Assembly: GCF_964204865.1 (NCBI RefSeq)
Contig: NC_135255.1
Span: 14,413,135-14,477,134 of the forward strand
DNA: 64,000 bases
DNA from: Styela clava
Taxonomy: Eukaryota; Chordata; Ascidiacea; Stolidobranchia; Styelidae
Direction: 5' to 3'
Under the pieces are notes generated by a model, which saw only the letters and a program-made list of their open reading frames with translations, had not been told where the DNA came from and did not search any database. Every line of letters starts with the position of its first letter. The first letter of the stretch is position 1. Of the stretch, positions 1 through 12,600 are shown in pieces. Both the position numbers and the translations under genes were made by a program.

Positions 1-10
1 TTTTTAAATA

Positions 11-280
11 AGTATTACCGGTACTAAAAAATAAATAAAGTGCTCATATACATATCGATATTTGGATACAGAGCAAGTATCACAGAATAAAATTTAAGGC
101 AAAAAACTGATAAAATACCAGATGATACTTTTAAATGAAGTATTACTAAAAAATAAATAATGTGGTCATGTACATAGATATTTGGATACAGAGAAAGTGT
201 CATAGAATGGAATTTAGGGCGAAATATGGATGCAGGTATGATAAACAATTTTATAAAAAGTGTTACTAAAAAATAAAATA
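11..280. repeat. Tandem repeat, about 120-bp unit
   Basis: Two nearly full units (about 11-137 and 138-257) and the start of a third (258-280) align by eye. Each opens with AAGTATTACTAAAAAATAAA or a close variant and contains ATATTTGGATACAGAG. No coding content is credible; the apparent 92-codon minus-strand reading frame is simply the repeat read through twice. Confidence 0.7.
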
Positions 281-545
281 ATAGATTATGGAGTTCCAGC
301 AAGTGTGCTCATAACAAATAAAAAGATAGCAATTCATTTACCACAGTGAATTAAATTCATTACACATTACTACTTGCTATAACACAGCGGGCACATGATA
401 CTCATCGTGTTTTAAACTTTTTTAAAGGTTTTGCTCGCTCTCCAGAACTCTCCATTTTTTATTTGTTTGTATTGTCAGATTGTGGACTTTTCAAAATAAA
501 CTATCTCTATCTATATCAATGAATACAATATCCCAGGTCCCCACT

Positions 546-630
546 TGACTGGTTCATATTCTGTTCTGTAGATAAGTTTTCTGCCTAATAGATGTTATGT
601 ATTCCCAATAAGCATTACAGTATGCTCATT
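546..630 (+). repeat. Dispersed direct repeat, copy 1
   Basis: The stretch GACTGGTTC.TATTCTGTTCTG followed by GATA.GTTTTCTG and TATTCCCAATAAGCAT recurs at 1455-1529 in the same orientation with small indels. The two copies bracket the LINE fragment at about 1000-1400, so they may be parts of one older repeat or a segmental duplication. Confidence 0.6.
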
Positions 631-999
631 CGTTCACTCAATGAGTGATTTTAATTACGGTAAACATAAAATAATATATATAATATAAATAAGTTCATAT
701 TCCATTTTGCATCCATGATCCAGTATTTATTTTGTTCAATTCCAGTAGTAATCCATACCATAATTAGGTTATTTTAATAAATGCATTGATATAAAACAAT
801 AAAAATAAAATTAGTAAATATAAAATACATATCATAAACATATAATTTTCTTTTTAAAATAATGCTTTACATACATAAATTTTTCAATTCCCTCTCAAAT
901 GGGTTGTTTTATTTTCGAATATAATAGAATTTCTCATGGTCAAAATTTTATATCTCACTATTGATTACAAAAGTATAATTGCATCCAAATCAACAGTAT

Positions 1000-1400
1000 C
1001 TATATGACTATATAAAGGATTGTTAAAATTAAATAATATGCAAGAATCATATTGATAACAAAATGTATTCTAATCAATTTTAATATATCTAAAACAAAAT
1101 TTTCATAAATATTTTTTGTAAATTTACAATACATGAAAATATGTGAAACAAACTCAGGTTCTCCATTACATAATACACACATTTCATTTCCTGTTATTCT
1201 TCCAATTTCTGGCTTTTGTTTTCAATGACAAGATATCCCAGAGTAATTTATAGTTAAAATCAGTATTTTTATTAAGTAAACGAATAGCTCGCAGAGCCAT
1301 GTGATTAATATGGAGCACAGAGCTATGATTGAGAGAAGCCGTGGTTCGCCATATATTTAGGCCTTCTTTTCGGCTTTCTTCTTCCCTTGGATAAATATGT
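1000..1400 (-). mobile_element. Decayed non-LTR retrotransposon, C-terminal reverse-transcriptase zinc-knuckle region
   Basis: The minus strand encodes, in two frames separated by a frameshift near 1183-1200, a segment like the tail of LINE reverse transcriptases. A stretch containing NYKLLWDILSLKTKARNW is followed by CVLCNGEPEFVSHIFMYC, which fits the C-x2-C-x8-H-x4-C pattern of the zinc-binding region after the RT domain in many LINEs. The frameshift, the stops and the lack of any upstream RT motif (no YADD box in the window) show it is a dead fragment. The clade cannot be assigned from this piece. Confidence 0.55.
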
Positions 1401-1454
1401 AAATCCCATGTTATATTAATTAATAAATACATGAATAACCGCACTCCTCTCGGC

Positions 1455-1529
1455 GACTGGTTCCTATTCTGTTCTGTAGATACGTTTTCTGTCTAATAGA
1501 TATGCATTCCCAATAAGCATATGCTCATA
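1455..1529 (+). repeat. Dispersed direct repeat, copy 2
   Basis: Second copy of the 546-630 sequence, about 85 percent alike by eye. It shares the CCCAATAAGCAT core and the trailing ATGCTCAT. Confidence 0.6.
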
Positions 1530-2378
1530 GTTGTATGGTTTCAGCGTACCATACTTCGAAACCCAAAACCAAATATTTATTGAAGAATTAAAGACCTCAA
1601 TACGGCCAATTTCGCACCCGACTCGGCTGAAGCAAGGGATTTTGGCAGCGAGCAATGCGTTTTCTTAATATGCAACGAACCATTTAGCTGGACGACGTAA
1701 AAAATGCAGGGAACAATGCCATAATGAGCAAATCTTTGCAAGTTTCCACTCATTGTATATATGCTCATTGGATTGAAGCACTACTTTGAATTTGTAAAAG
1801 AATTTCTACCAAGTATATTTTTTATCAATATTATGACGCGACAAAGATCACGCGTGGTTTTACGCATCGCGTTAATCGTATTCTTACGTATTGCGTCACA
1901 GCTGCGGGCGAGGCTCGACGTGCGAGATTTGGGATTGTCGTATTTTGAATACCCGGTATACTATTATGCGAGCATGTAAGTTGATACTGTAATAAGACAG
2001 CAAGCTCTTGTTTCTATTTTTATATTGCTGACATTTGTTTTTGTCTTTAAGGGGATAGAGTAGTCGTCTCACAATGGTAGACTAGTATAGATCGCTCAAT
2101 TATTTTACTACCGTACTGTACTATGATTTACGAGTCCCAAAATCTGAAAATACAGAAATAATAATTTTTATCCCAAGTTTTAGATACTCTGCAGTCAGAC
2201 AGTCTTCACTAACTGACTGAAAGTCTGAATGTTGAGATGACACATTAGATTAACTAAAGTCTGGTAATTATATGTTTTTAACTATTTTACGGTATTTGCA
2301 TGTGTCTGTGTGTGGTGAATGTGTTTAAAACTATGAAATCATAGTCTAATACTGTAATACAAAAAATTGGGGCAATGT

Positions 2379-2975
2379 AGGGGTCTCGTGTAGTTTCGTA
2401 CCTAACATACTTCTAGTCTAGTGGGCGTAGCATGACAATTTTTTCATGTGGTAATCCTAACCCCCACCTGACGACACCATCCAAAACTACGACGTCACAG
2501 TGACATAATAAAGCCCTTCAAACTATACGAACTGCCATCCAAGACGCACAGACGAGCGCCCAAAATTGAACAGCTATTTCTCTCGTTTTTTATTATCCAT
2601 TACGTCACTGTGGCGTCGTAATGACGTAATTTTTGAATGATGTAGTCAGGTTGGGGTTAGGATTGATACGTGAAAAAATTGTCATTCCACGCCCACTAGA
2701 AGTATGTTAGGTAAGAAACTACATGAGACCCCTTACAAACTATACGTACTGCCATCCAAGACGCGCAAACAAGCACCCGAAATTGAACAGTTATTTCTCG
2801 TCGCAACAATTCCAATAGGAGAGAGACTGATAATGTCAGTCAGTTCTTTATCGTCGGCGCCAATGCCATTTCGGGCAATTTTTGGCAAGCTCTATGATGT
2901 GATTGTGATGTCGTAGTGACGTGATTTTTGGATGGCATAGTCAGATGGGGATTAGGATTGACATAGCAAAAAATT
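2379..2975. mobile_element. Foldback / long-inverted-repeat MITE with a nested partial duplication
   Basis: The left arm (about 2379-2504) begins GGGGTCTCGTGTAGTTTCGT and is matched in reverse complement by the right arm (about 2604-2734), which ends GAAACTACATGAGACCCC. The arms share the CTAGTGGGCG / CGCCCACTAG and GTTAGGATT / AATCCTAAC blocks. The segment after the left arm (about 2519-2586, CAAACTATACGAACTGCCAT) is repeated directly after the right arm (about 2736-2803). A third, partial right arm follows at about 2907-2975. There is no coding potential. The structure suggests a foldback element with tandem or nested rearrangement. Confidence 0.75.
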
Positions 2976-3607
2976 GCTGAACGGACAGATTTTGATATTG
3001 TCAGTACGACACACTATACAGACGAACAACATTGTCTCGTTTCAGAGAAACCCATTTTACTGATGATCAGACACCCCTCCTTTGTGAGACGTCTGGACAT
3101 TGTTGTTTTGATATTTCGTTCTACAATAAACATTAAATCCATCTGTCTCGATTTTTACATTTCTGCATTTACCTATTGCAGTATTGTATATAACTGTACA
3201 GCTTTCCTGCCCAATTCAGTAATAACGATTACAGAAGTAGGCTATGGTTATTTTGGTCCTAAATAATGTTCAGACAATCAAAGAATTACCTGGTTAAGCT
3301 AAATATTTTTCCAGATTATTCTCTTTTTGCCTTCACTTTTCTCACAAATTTTCCTGACTGATCTTATCTATCTCAGCATTTAAAAGATTCTTCTTTATTT
3401 CCCAGAGGTGTGTTTTTGACAAACAATTTGCACATTTGTTCGCCTACTTCATAGTGAAATCCAGCTCATCGATTAATTGAGAAAGTTATGGTTTCTAATC
3501 TTTATGCAGAATTTCCAGAAGTAATAATAATATATTGTTTTACAGATTTAAATATACTTCAACCTTTGAATATTTTATAAATAGAGTAAAACTAATATAT
3601 TGTAACC

Positions 3608-6600
3608 ATGTTGAGGTGGTTGAGGAGCGAACAGAAGGAGAGAGAACCTGAGGTCTTTCAGGCAAGTATTTACTGTAGATGGAATAATGGAATTTGATAT
3701 TTATCGAGTTGATCATGAAATTAATGTTTTTTATACAGTGTATATCTTTATAAGGTCTTTTGCTCAGAATAAGGCTCCATAGAAGTGGTCACTGATATCT
3801 CACGATATGCGAGGAGGTATTTGAACCGGAGATGTGTAATCTGTGATGACAACACAGTTATGTCTAATGCTTTATTAACGCCATGACAATGTGCCGCCCC
3901 TAATAATATTTTGTTCCTGAATATAACAAATTGTTTCTTAATAATGTTTTGTTAAATGTTTAGTAGGCCTATATTATTTTCAATAATAAACTTTACAATA
4001 TTCCATATTTTTATACAGGATATTGCTGTTGGTCTCAAAAAACTCTACAAGACACGATTACGGCAATTGGAAGAGGCGTATAAATTTCATGATTTTCATT
4101 CGCCTGCACTTGACGATGCTGATTTTGAATCAAAGCCTATGGTTTTACTGATTGGTCAATATTCAACTGGAAAAACAACATTTATTAAATATCTTTTGGA
4201 TCAAGAATTTCCAGGAATGAGAATTGGCCCAGAGCCAACTACTGATTGTTTTATAACAATCATGAAAGGAGATGATTCCAAAGATGGCGGAGTTAATGAA
4301 GGAGTTATACCAGGTTTGTGTCATACTTGATTTTCTTGGAATACTTATAAGAAAATTAACTTAAAGCAAAGTCACATGCACTCGCTCATAATATAGGGTT
4401 TGACTCCCAAATAAATGAAACCTATTAATTTGAGTAGCAATTTTGTGGGTTTCATTTATTCTTGGGACACCCTGTATATGACATTGATATCTGATAAAGC
4501 GACCATTAAAGTTTCAAGATCTTCTGAGACTATAATTCATTATAGTGTGGAATTGTGATTTATCTGAGGCTTCATGGTTCGTATCAATCCACTCGAGAAA
4601 ATAGCTGCCCCATGAGGTGGTGAATTCCACATTATTTTCCACTTATTTTCAAATATGATGTCATTGCATAGTTTTAGGTTTACATATCTTAAGTAATATC
4701 TCAAGTTCTTAACTTCAAAAATGTCATTGTTGAGACTATCCTCTGTCAAACTCTGGAATTTGCAATTTTCTTCATTTTCAGGCAATGCTCTTGTAGTGGA
4801 TAAAACTAAGCCATTTCGAGCATTAACAGCATTTGGAAACGCTTTTTTATCACGATTGCAATGCTCTCAGTTGGATAATGAAGTTTTAAGCAGTATCACA
4901 ATTATTGATACACCTGGAATATTATCAGGAGAAAAGCAGCGAGTCAATCGTGGATATGAATTTGATAAGGTAATTCCTATTTGATCTATTTTATATATCT
5001 TATTCATAGCAATTTGTTCGAATAAACTTGCACATATATTGGGAGGTTTGAATCTGAATAATTAAGTAATATTCGTAATGACAATGAATAACCATAAGAA
5101 TTTTTTACGTTGTTCTGAAGACTTTTTCAGTAGTTGCTAATCTTTGCTATATAATGATTGATAAATTCACCATTTAGATAAGTATGTCAATGTAGTTTTA
5201 GGATACCTTGGTTTTATAATTCTTCTTCCGAAGAACTTTAATTATAAAAAGAGCATTTGTATGGTAATTATAAACAATAATAAATGAAATAGACTATTTC
5301 CTAATCAAAGTTCTGTAACCAATGCAGTAACATTCTTATAGGTATCCTGCAATGTTATTCAATTTAAAAGTGAAAAAAGTACAAGAGAAATGGAATTGTT
5401 GTCCCCTATTTCTAATATTTTTTTAGTAGAATGTGAAAAATTAAGAGTGATCTATTGTATTTCCTGTGTACATTTCAAATGGTTGAGAATTCATGTCGAA
5501 CAAACTTGTTTAGATTTCCTTTATGTGTTGATGATTTATGGGCTTCTGCTAAATTGCTGTTGTTGGGAAGATTCACTTTTCTGTGTAACTAATAGGTCAA
5601 GCAATTTCAAATTTAATTGAGCACAGATTTTTAGGAGCCATTAAAAGGATCTTATATTTTTTCTTATGGGGCTGGATATTCCACCCAAAATGTTGCTATT
5701 GTCTTTTAAATCAGGGGAACACTTTTTTATACAATATGTGAACACTTTTATGTGGCCCATAATCCTTGTGTTCTTATATTTGAGCATCACTGTCTTGTTT
5801 TCAATAGTATTGTCATAATTTTACAGGTCCTTGGTTGGTTTGCTGAAAGAGTTGATCGCATTATTCTACTCTTTGATGCTCATAAATTGGATATATCAGA
5901 TGAATTTCATCAAGCGATCAATGCTGTGAAATCCTATGACTCGAAGATTCGTGTCGTTCTGAATAAATCTGATCAAGTCAACACACAGCAATTGATGAGA
6001 GTGTATGGTGCCTTGATGTGGTCCCTTGGAAAGGTATTGTACCAAAATTTATCTTTTACAATTATACAAACATTGGTCATATGGCCGCAGTAAAAGCAAA
6101 CTAGTTTATTTCACATTTCATGAATGTACCTGGGTTATTATGGACTATCTGTTAGTTTCAAAGATGTGCTTGTTTATGTTTTGATTTCAGGTAGTGCCTT
6201 ATGTTCATACATTTGAAGATTTCAAATGTGTGATTTTATCGTGACCTCAAAATGTGGTCAGAAGCTAATTTACTTCTACTGCGAGGGTATGCAATACTAG
6301 AAATACTTTCTTATCTTGTGAGGTCCGTCAATTCTCATACTTAGTTGGTAAACAAACTTTGGTATCTTTATCTATTTAAGACATATGACCTCGTGACCAT
6401 TTGTGTTTTCTGTAGAGTGTTAAAAGTCATAATTGATGGCTCCATACTGTTTTGTGTCTGTTTGTATGAACTGTGATTTCTTACACATTTGTGTGTGGGT
6501 ATGAATCACATTCTGAGAAGTGTGAGACTCATTTTCTTCATTGTGTAATATGCAATATGATTTATTCTCTTTTGTGTGAACTGGCGAACTGGATTATCAC

Positions 6601-9600
6601 GCCCTGTTTTTGCAACTACTGTTAATTAAATAAAGACGTGTGTAGGTTATGAGACATTTTATACACCATATTAGGAGAACAGTGGTCTCATAGTCAGTAG
6701 TGGTATTGTAACACATGGTGGTGTCATTATATTTTTACTATTCTCCACCCAATTTTGAATGTTTATACAGGACCTAACATTTTTCTTCTATACATTAGAT
6801 TTTATAATCGAAATTCAGTACACCCGTAGTATGTGCACCAAGATGGTGGACACCGGAACGTAGCATGTGTACCGGGTTAGGGTTAGGCCATACTTTCAGG
6901 GACAAATACTACGGGAGTCATTCGGCTAGTCCCCAAACTCGTAATAGAACTAAAATAAGGAAAATTGGAATAGAATTATGGCGTAACCCTAACCTGGCAC
7001 ACATACTACGTTCCGGTGTCCGCCATCTTGGTGCACATACTACGGGAGCGCCCAAAATTCAAAAAAGCAGTTTGTAACCATTTTATGGTTATGGTCAATA
7101 ATTTTATGTAGCAGTCACCTTGAGTAGTTTTATAAAGCCATATTGTGATATATAATAATAAAAATCAAACAAGAATATCATTATCCTTGACTAATAAACC
7201 TAATATGCCTTATTGCCACCCATATTATTATATACTGCAAACTAACAATTGTAACTTATATCATCATATACTAAATTGTTGTATCATTAGGTTATAACAA
7301 CACCTGAAGTTGTCAGAGTATACATTGGATCATTTTGGGACGAACCTCTCAATCATGCGGAAAACAGAGCGTTATTTGAAAAAGAAAAATATGATTTGTT
7401 CGAAGATATCCAGAGTTTACCAAGGAATGCTGCACTCAGAAAATTAAATGACCTGATTAAGAGAGCCAGATTAGCAAAGGTAAGGATTGTTTTTTTTTTC
7501 ATAACGATTTGGTCGTGATCTATCTGTTTTTTTAAGTATTTCAAAATATATACAGTAGATAAGAAGGATGCCTTTGGAATACTATTGATGGGGATGGAAT
7601 ATTAATCTACACTTATACCAGTATAGGGAATCAGCAGTATTTTCGCTTCTTTTGTTGTTTATTGTGAGTAGTACAGGGGTACCCCCCAAAACAAGAACCC
7701 TATATTTATTTACGCCTAACTTCTGTTTGTGCATGATTGTATCCAAAAGTTTCAGTTATCTAGAACAGTAGTTATCAACCGCCGTCACCGGTCCGTGGCA
7801 ACCTTGCTGCCGGTCCGCCAAATATATTCCAATATCAATATATTATAAGCAAATTGCAAAATGAAAAGTATTGACGGCATGTCCATTAATTTTGTGTGTT
7901 TTTTTACTCTTATTGATTCGTAGTATTCGTCTAACAACCAAACTTAGTGAAAGGTGTTTTGCCCATTTAAGCCCTGAACGGCTGAATGTTCGTTAAGTCC
8001 ATGACCTCATAACGACGGCTAACGTCGTAACGGAGGAGTTTGATAGCACATAGTACGGTACCTGATTCAGAAGTTTGCACGTTCTGTAATTTAACAATAG
8101 GTCTATAATTTAGCGAGGTTTGATAGTAAAATGAAGGCAAACAAACAACAAAGTATTATCCAGTTCTTTCAAAAGAAACCCAGCGGTGAAAACCTAGTTA
8201 GTGGTGTTGACAAGACAGAGGAAGAGACTGCTACTTCATCTTTCCAACATGCCCCGAAACGACCGTGCAGCAATGTTTATATGGTTCACGCAGAAACAAG
8301 CAAAAAACGAAAGGGGGACCTTTGACCCCCGGGAAATTCTTCCTATACTTTACCATTGCAAAATTTTCGGGGCTATTTTAAGAGTGCTTTTGCGAGTTGG
8401 CGCCCGTAAAATGGGGTGTGTTTCAAACCATCAATATGATTCATCGCATACAAGTACAACAATCTGATTTTTAAAAGTAACGGTAAAGAATTTTAACCTA
8501 GTCTATCACAGCTATTTCTACACTAATTTTTTATTACTGCAATTAAATTAAAATTCCTGGGAAGACAGAGTGATCATTGAATTATCTGATTTATATTTAA
8601 GTTTCCGAAACACAACTGAAAACTAACGAATAGAGTTGAAAAACGCGAAAATGAGGTAATGTTTATAACCACGCTTGAAAATCTGTCTGAGTGAGAAAAG
8701 TGTCTGAGTGGATGCAAGGAGGGAGCATTGTTACGTCACTTTTTGCATCTTGCTGATTGGCCAATGTCACGAAGTAAACGATGCTCGGGGAAAGGTCCAT
8801 ATTAGGCAGTATGATGGAAAGTATTTGAAGCTAGGTTTCACTATTGCTCCCAGCAGTGAAAAAGTACCGCTTTCCACGTGTCTAGTCTGCGCCAAAATTC
8901 TTTCAAAGGGCGCAATAAAACCCACAAAGCTAACGAAATCGTGTGGAATTCAATGCTTTACTTCGCTTTGCAGAAACTTCATTAGAAACGTGTTTAACGC
9001 GTATGATATCAAAAAGACAGCAGCAAATTTCTCATTAAATTGGATTGTCCGGTCCGCGAACTGAAAAACTTATCTAGAACATAATTATTGCACAAAAGTT
9101 ATATTCTTCCTAAAATATGTTCCATATGACCCAGGTTCTGTTTTTGGGAGGTCATCGTCACCCTCAATCTATCTAAATCTTTGGTTCTCAAACTTTCTAA
9201 GCCCCCTCTCCTATTTAGAATTTGTCAAGTCTCGTGCCCCACCTCAAAAATAACTAGCTAACAAATAATGAAATAACAGATAGTAAGGCGGAAGTATGTT
9301 TTATTCAAAAAACATCTTGAAAATACGTTAATGAAACGTAAATAATGAAATAAGTTTTGTAAGTATTCAAAATATGGCGTGCAAGATTAAATCTAACAAA
9401 GGTTCTTATTTTTAGTTAGCTTTAGCCCCCCCCCCCAAATTGACTAGAACCCCCCCCCCCCCCCCCCCCCCTTGTGGGGCGTCCCACGTTTTGAGAACCA
9501 CTGATCTCAAGTGTTGTTTTCAACGTTTTAATTCTACATGACAGGTGAATGCATACATTATCAGCCATCTTCATGATCAGATGCCAAGTGTATTTGGAAA

Positions 9601-12600
9601 GGAAAAAGCGAAAGCAAAACTAATCAGCGATCTTGATAAAATATTCCAGATTATCTCGGACAAGTACAAGATTCCTCTTGGTATGATACATTTGGTTTTA
9701 AATTGTAAATGAGTTATGTAATTCTGAAAAAATGCATTTGTTCATACTGTACAATTTACGGAATGCTGATCAAAAGTTTTAGTATTTTCGAAATTTTCGA
9801 TTAGTTTTTAATAAAAGTGGTAATGCTAAATGAAACGTTAATTTTTTTCTCCTAAATTTAACTTGGTTATCTTATCTTTATTAATATAAAAGGTATCTTT
9901 TCATACTGATGATAATAACATTTTTGAATCAAACAAGACATAATTAAATAAAATTTTTGTTGTACCGTATATGTTTCAGTTAATAATTCAGTATTACCAT
10001 ATGCACGACATGATAATGTGCGCATATAATTGCAATCGATAATTTCTGTATAGGTATTAGGTTAACATTTCCTGCAGAGTCAATGGAATTACACTGCATA
10101 AAACTAATTCCTAAAACTAAAAATCGATACAGAACACTCATCCAATCTGGTCGATACATATTCAAAATTCTATAAATAATATTCTACCATAGTAGACGAT
10201 ACATATGCTTGATCGTGTACATCTATTGACAATGTCGTACAACCCATTAATATTTTTAACAGTATGACGTTTTGGTAGTAGTGGGCTAGTGGAAAACTCA
10301 TTTCCTAATTATTAGATTAAATTAGCTTTAAATATTGCTAAAGCTTTTCTACATTTAGCTCAGATGATATTTTTAATATTTAAAAGCACTACGTGTCTCG
10401 CATATATGGAGGTCTCATGTTTGAATAAAAATCCATATCATACAAATTTCTTTTTCTGCTTTTTCTATGCCCTGTCTATCACTCTATTACTTTTTCTATC
10501 TCTTTTCAGAACATGGTAATGATTATTCACTTTATTCTTTTGATCTACAAAGGTATCTTTGCATGATGGTGTACGTTTTGATGCGTGTTGTTATTGTCTC
10601 CATTTTGTTCCATTTCAATAATAGTCCCAATGTAGTTTATATAAAATATGCTGTGTTTATATTATTATCCTATTGGGCGCTCCCGTAGTATGTGAACCAA
10701 GATGGCGGACACCTGAACATAGTACCTATTCAAATGAATTAAAAAGTAACTCGCTAAACATTAAAAACAGTTGTATGCACATACCTACTGGAATTTGAAT
10801 TTATGTGCAGTTTAAGAAATAAAGAAGTTGATGCAGAAATTGTATGAACGATATTATGATATTGTCGCAGTAAAACCAAATTAGCTTTGTCACATTCCAA
10901 GGTTTTGAGAAATTTGTTTGTAATTTTCTGATCTGTACAGCTAAGTCTAAAAATGGACATAAGGCACTATTCAAAATCAAAAACAGCTTTAAAACCCATG
11001 CCGAAAGCTCTTATCCATAATGGCAGAAGATCAAAAATGTTCATTTATGAAAATTGTGAATGTGACATAAGTTACTTTAGCTTTACTTCGGTGATATGTT
11101 GTTATCTTAGCCTCCTTCATAATTTATATCTGAACCTGCACGTGATTTCTTTAGTACATTATAGACTTTGCGTCTTGAGGTATCAGCGAAAAATCCTGTA
11201 TCCCAAGATTTCCCCATTTTATCGAGCTAACTAAACTCAGTTATATTGTTGGTAAATTTAACCTATTAATGTTGTTACATATTGTTTATAAATGAAATGC
11301 TAAGATTCTCATATACCTTCTTCAAACTTGTTTAACTTTGATTTGAAATTGAAAAAAAATATGTTACTTTTTTATAAGAAAGATCTACTTTTTAGGTTTG
11401 ATATTACCATCTTACTGCAAGCATTGTTAGTTTACAAATGGAATGTTGTATGTTATGTGTAGTGATATTTAATCATGATATCATTTTATCATAATATTAA
11501 AGCCAGTCGGTGAATGATTTCTTTTTTAAATATTAACATAGTGGATCCATCTAAAGGAATAGCTAGAGACAGTAAGTAATGATGTGTGTTTGTGATATGA
11601 ATGGCATGGGCTTTGTGATGTCATAAGACGGATTCTTGTACATTTGTTCAAATGTTGGTTCATTATTTTTGAGGTATCTGGAATATAAAAATTGGTTCAT
11701 CTGTGTATCAACATGATAAATCAAGCAGTGACTGGATTTGCAACTTCTATCTGTACAGTCTGACATTCTTTATTCAATACAGTCGAACTGAAGTTAATTT
11801 AGATTAGCTAACTGATTCAAATGAATGATTTTATTCATATAATTTATTCAATATTAAACACAGGTGCAAAAATAAAGTAATTCTCAGTAAATGTCCCTAA
11901 TATTAAAAGTATATGTAAATATATTTAGAATTGGAATATGCCTGGGATTTTTTCTCTCAATATATTTAAATGTGGTCCAATGTTGTCTGTGCAACTTTAA
12001 AATTAAATTCAACAAAGCAATTAGTTTTCCTTGTTGCTGTTTAGATCTATTTACTTTATAGCACTTGAATGTGATTGACTCGCGTCACACAACTATTCTG
12101 TGACAGTTTATTTACCAGTGAGAACAAATTAAATTGAAATCAAAATAAAACTAGATTGTTTTGTCAAATAAAATTTTTACTGCTCCAGGGTTCTATTTAT
12201 ATTTGGGAGAAAATATCCTAAAAATTTCAAATATGTGGAGTCTAACAAAATATTATCGAAAAGTAATGTGTTGTTAATTACCGTAGATTCACTTATTTCT
12301 GTACATCAGTTGGACCTCTTCGTGTGGGTGTCATGAATTTTTTGAACTGGATAGATCTCTGTCATTTCTAAAACATATTATTCAGATATTTAGATTAAAC
12401 ATGCATTACATGTGTTTGCAGTTCACGTGTCATAACTTAAACAGTTTGTTTGTTTTCACATGTGTAAAAACGCAATGACTGTATAAATGTGTAATCTGGA
12501 ATGGTCAAAACTGAATACATTCTGAATTCAATAGGAAGTATATGTTTTAAATTGAGTCTTGTTCAATGTAGAAGTTCATACTTCATAGTAAATTCATAAA

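Noticed and set aside
8131-8325. A stand-alone small gene starting MKANKQQ
   Set aside because: It is the N-terminal remnant of a hAT transposase interrupted by another insertion.
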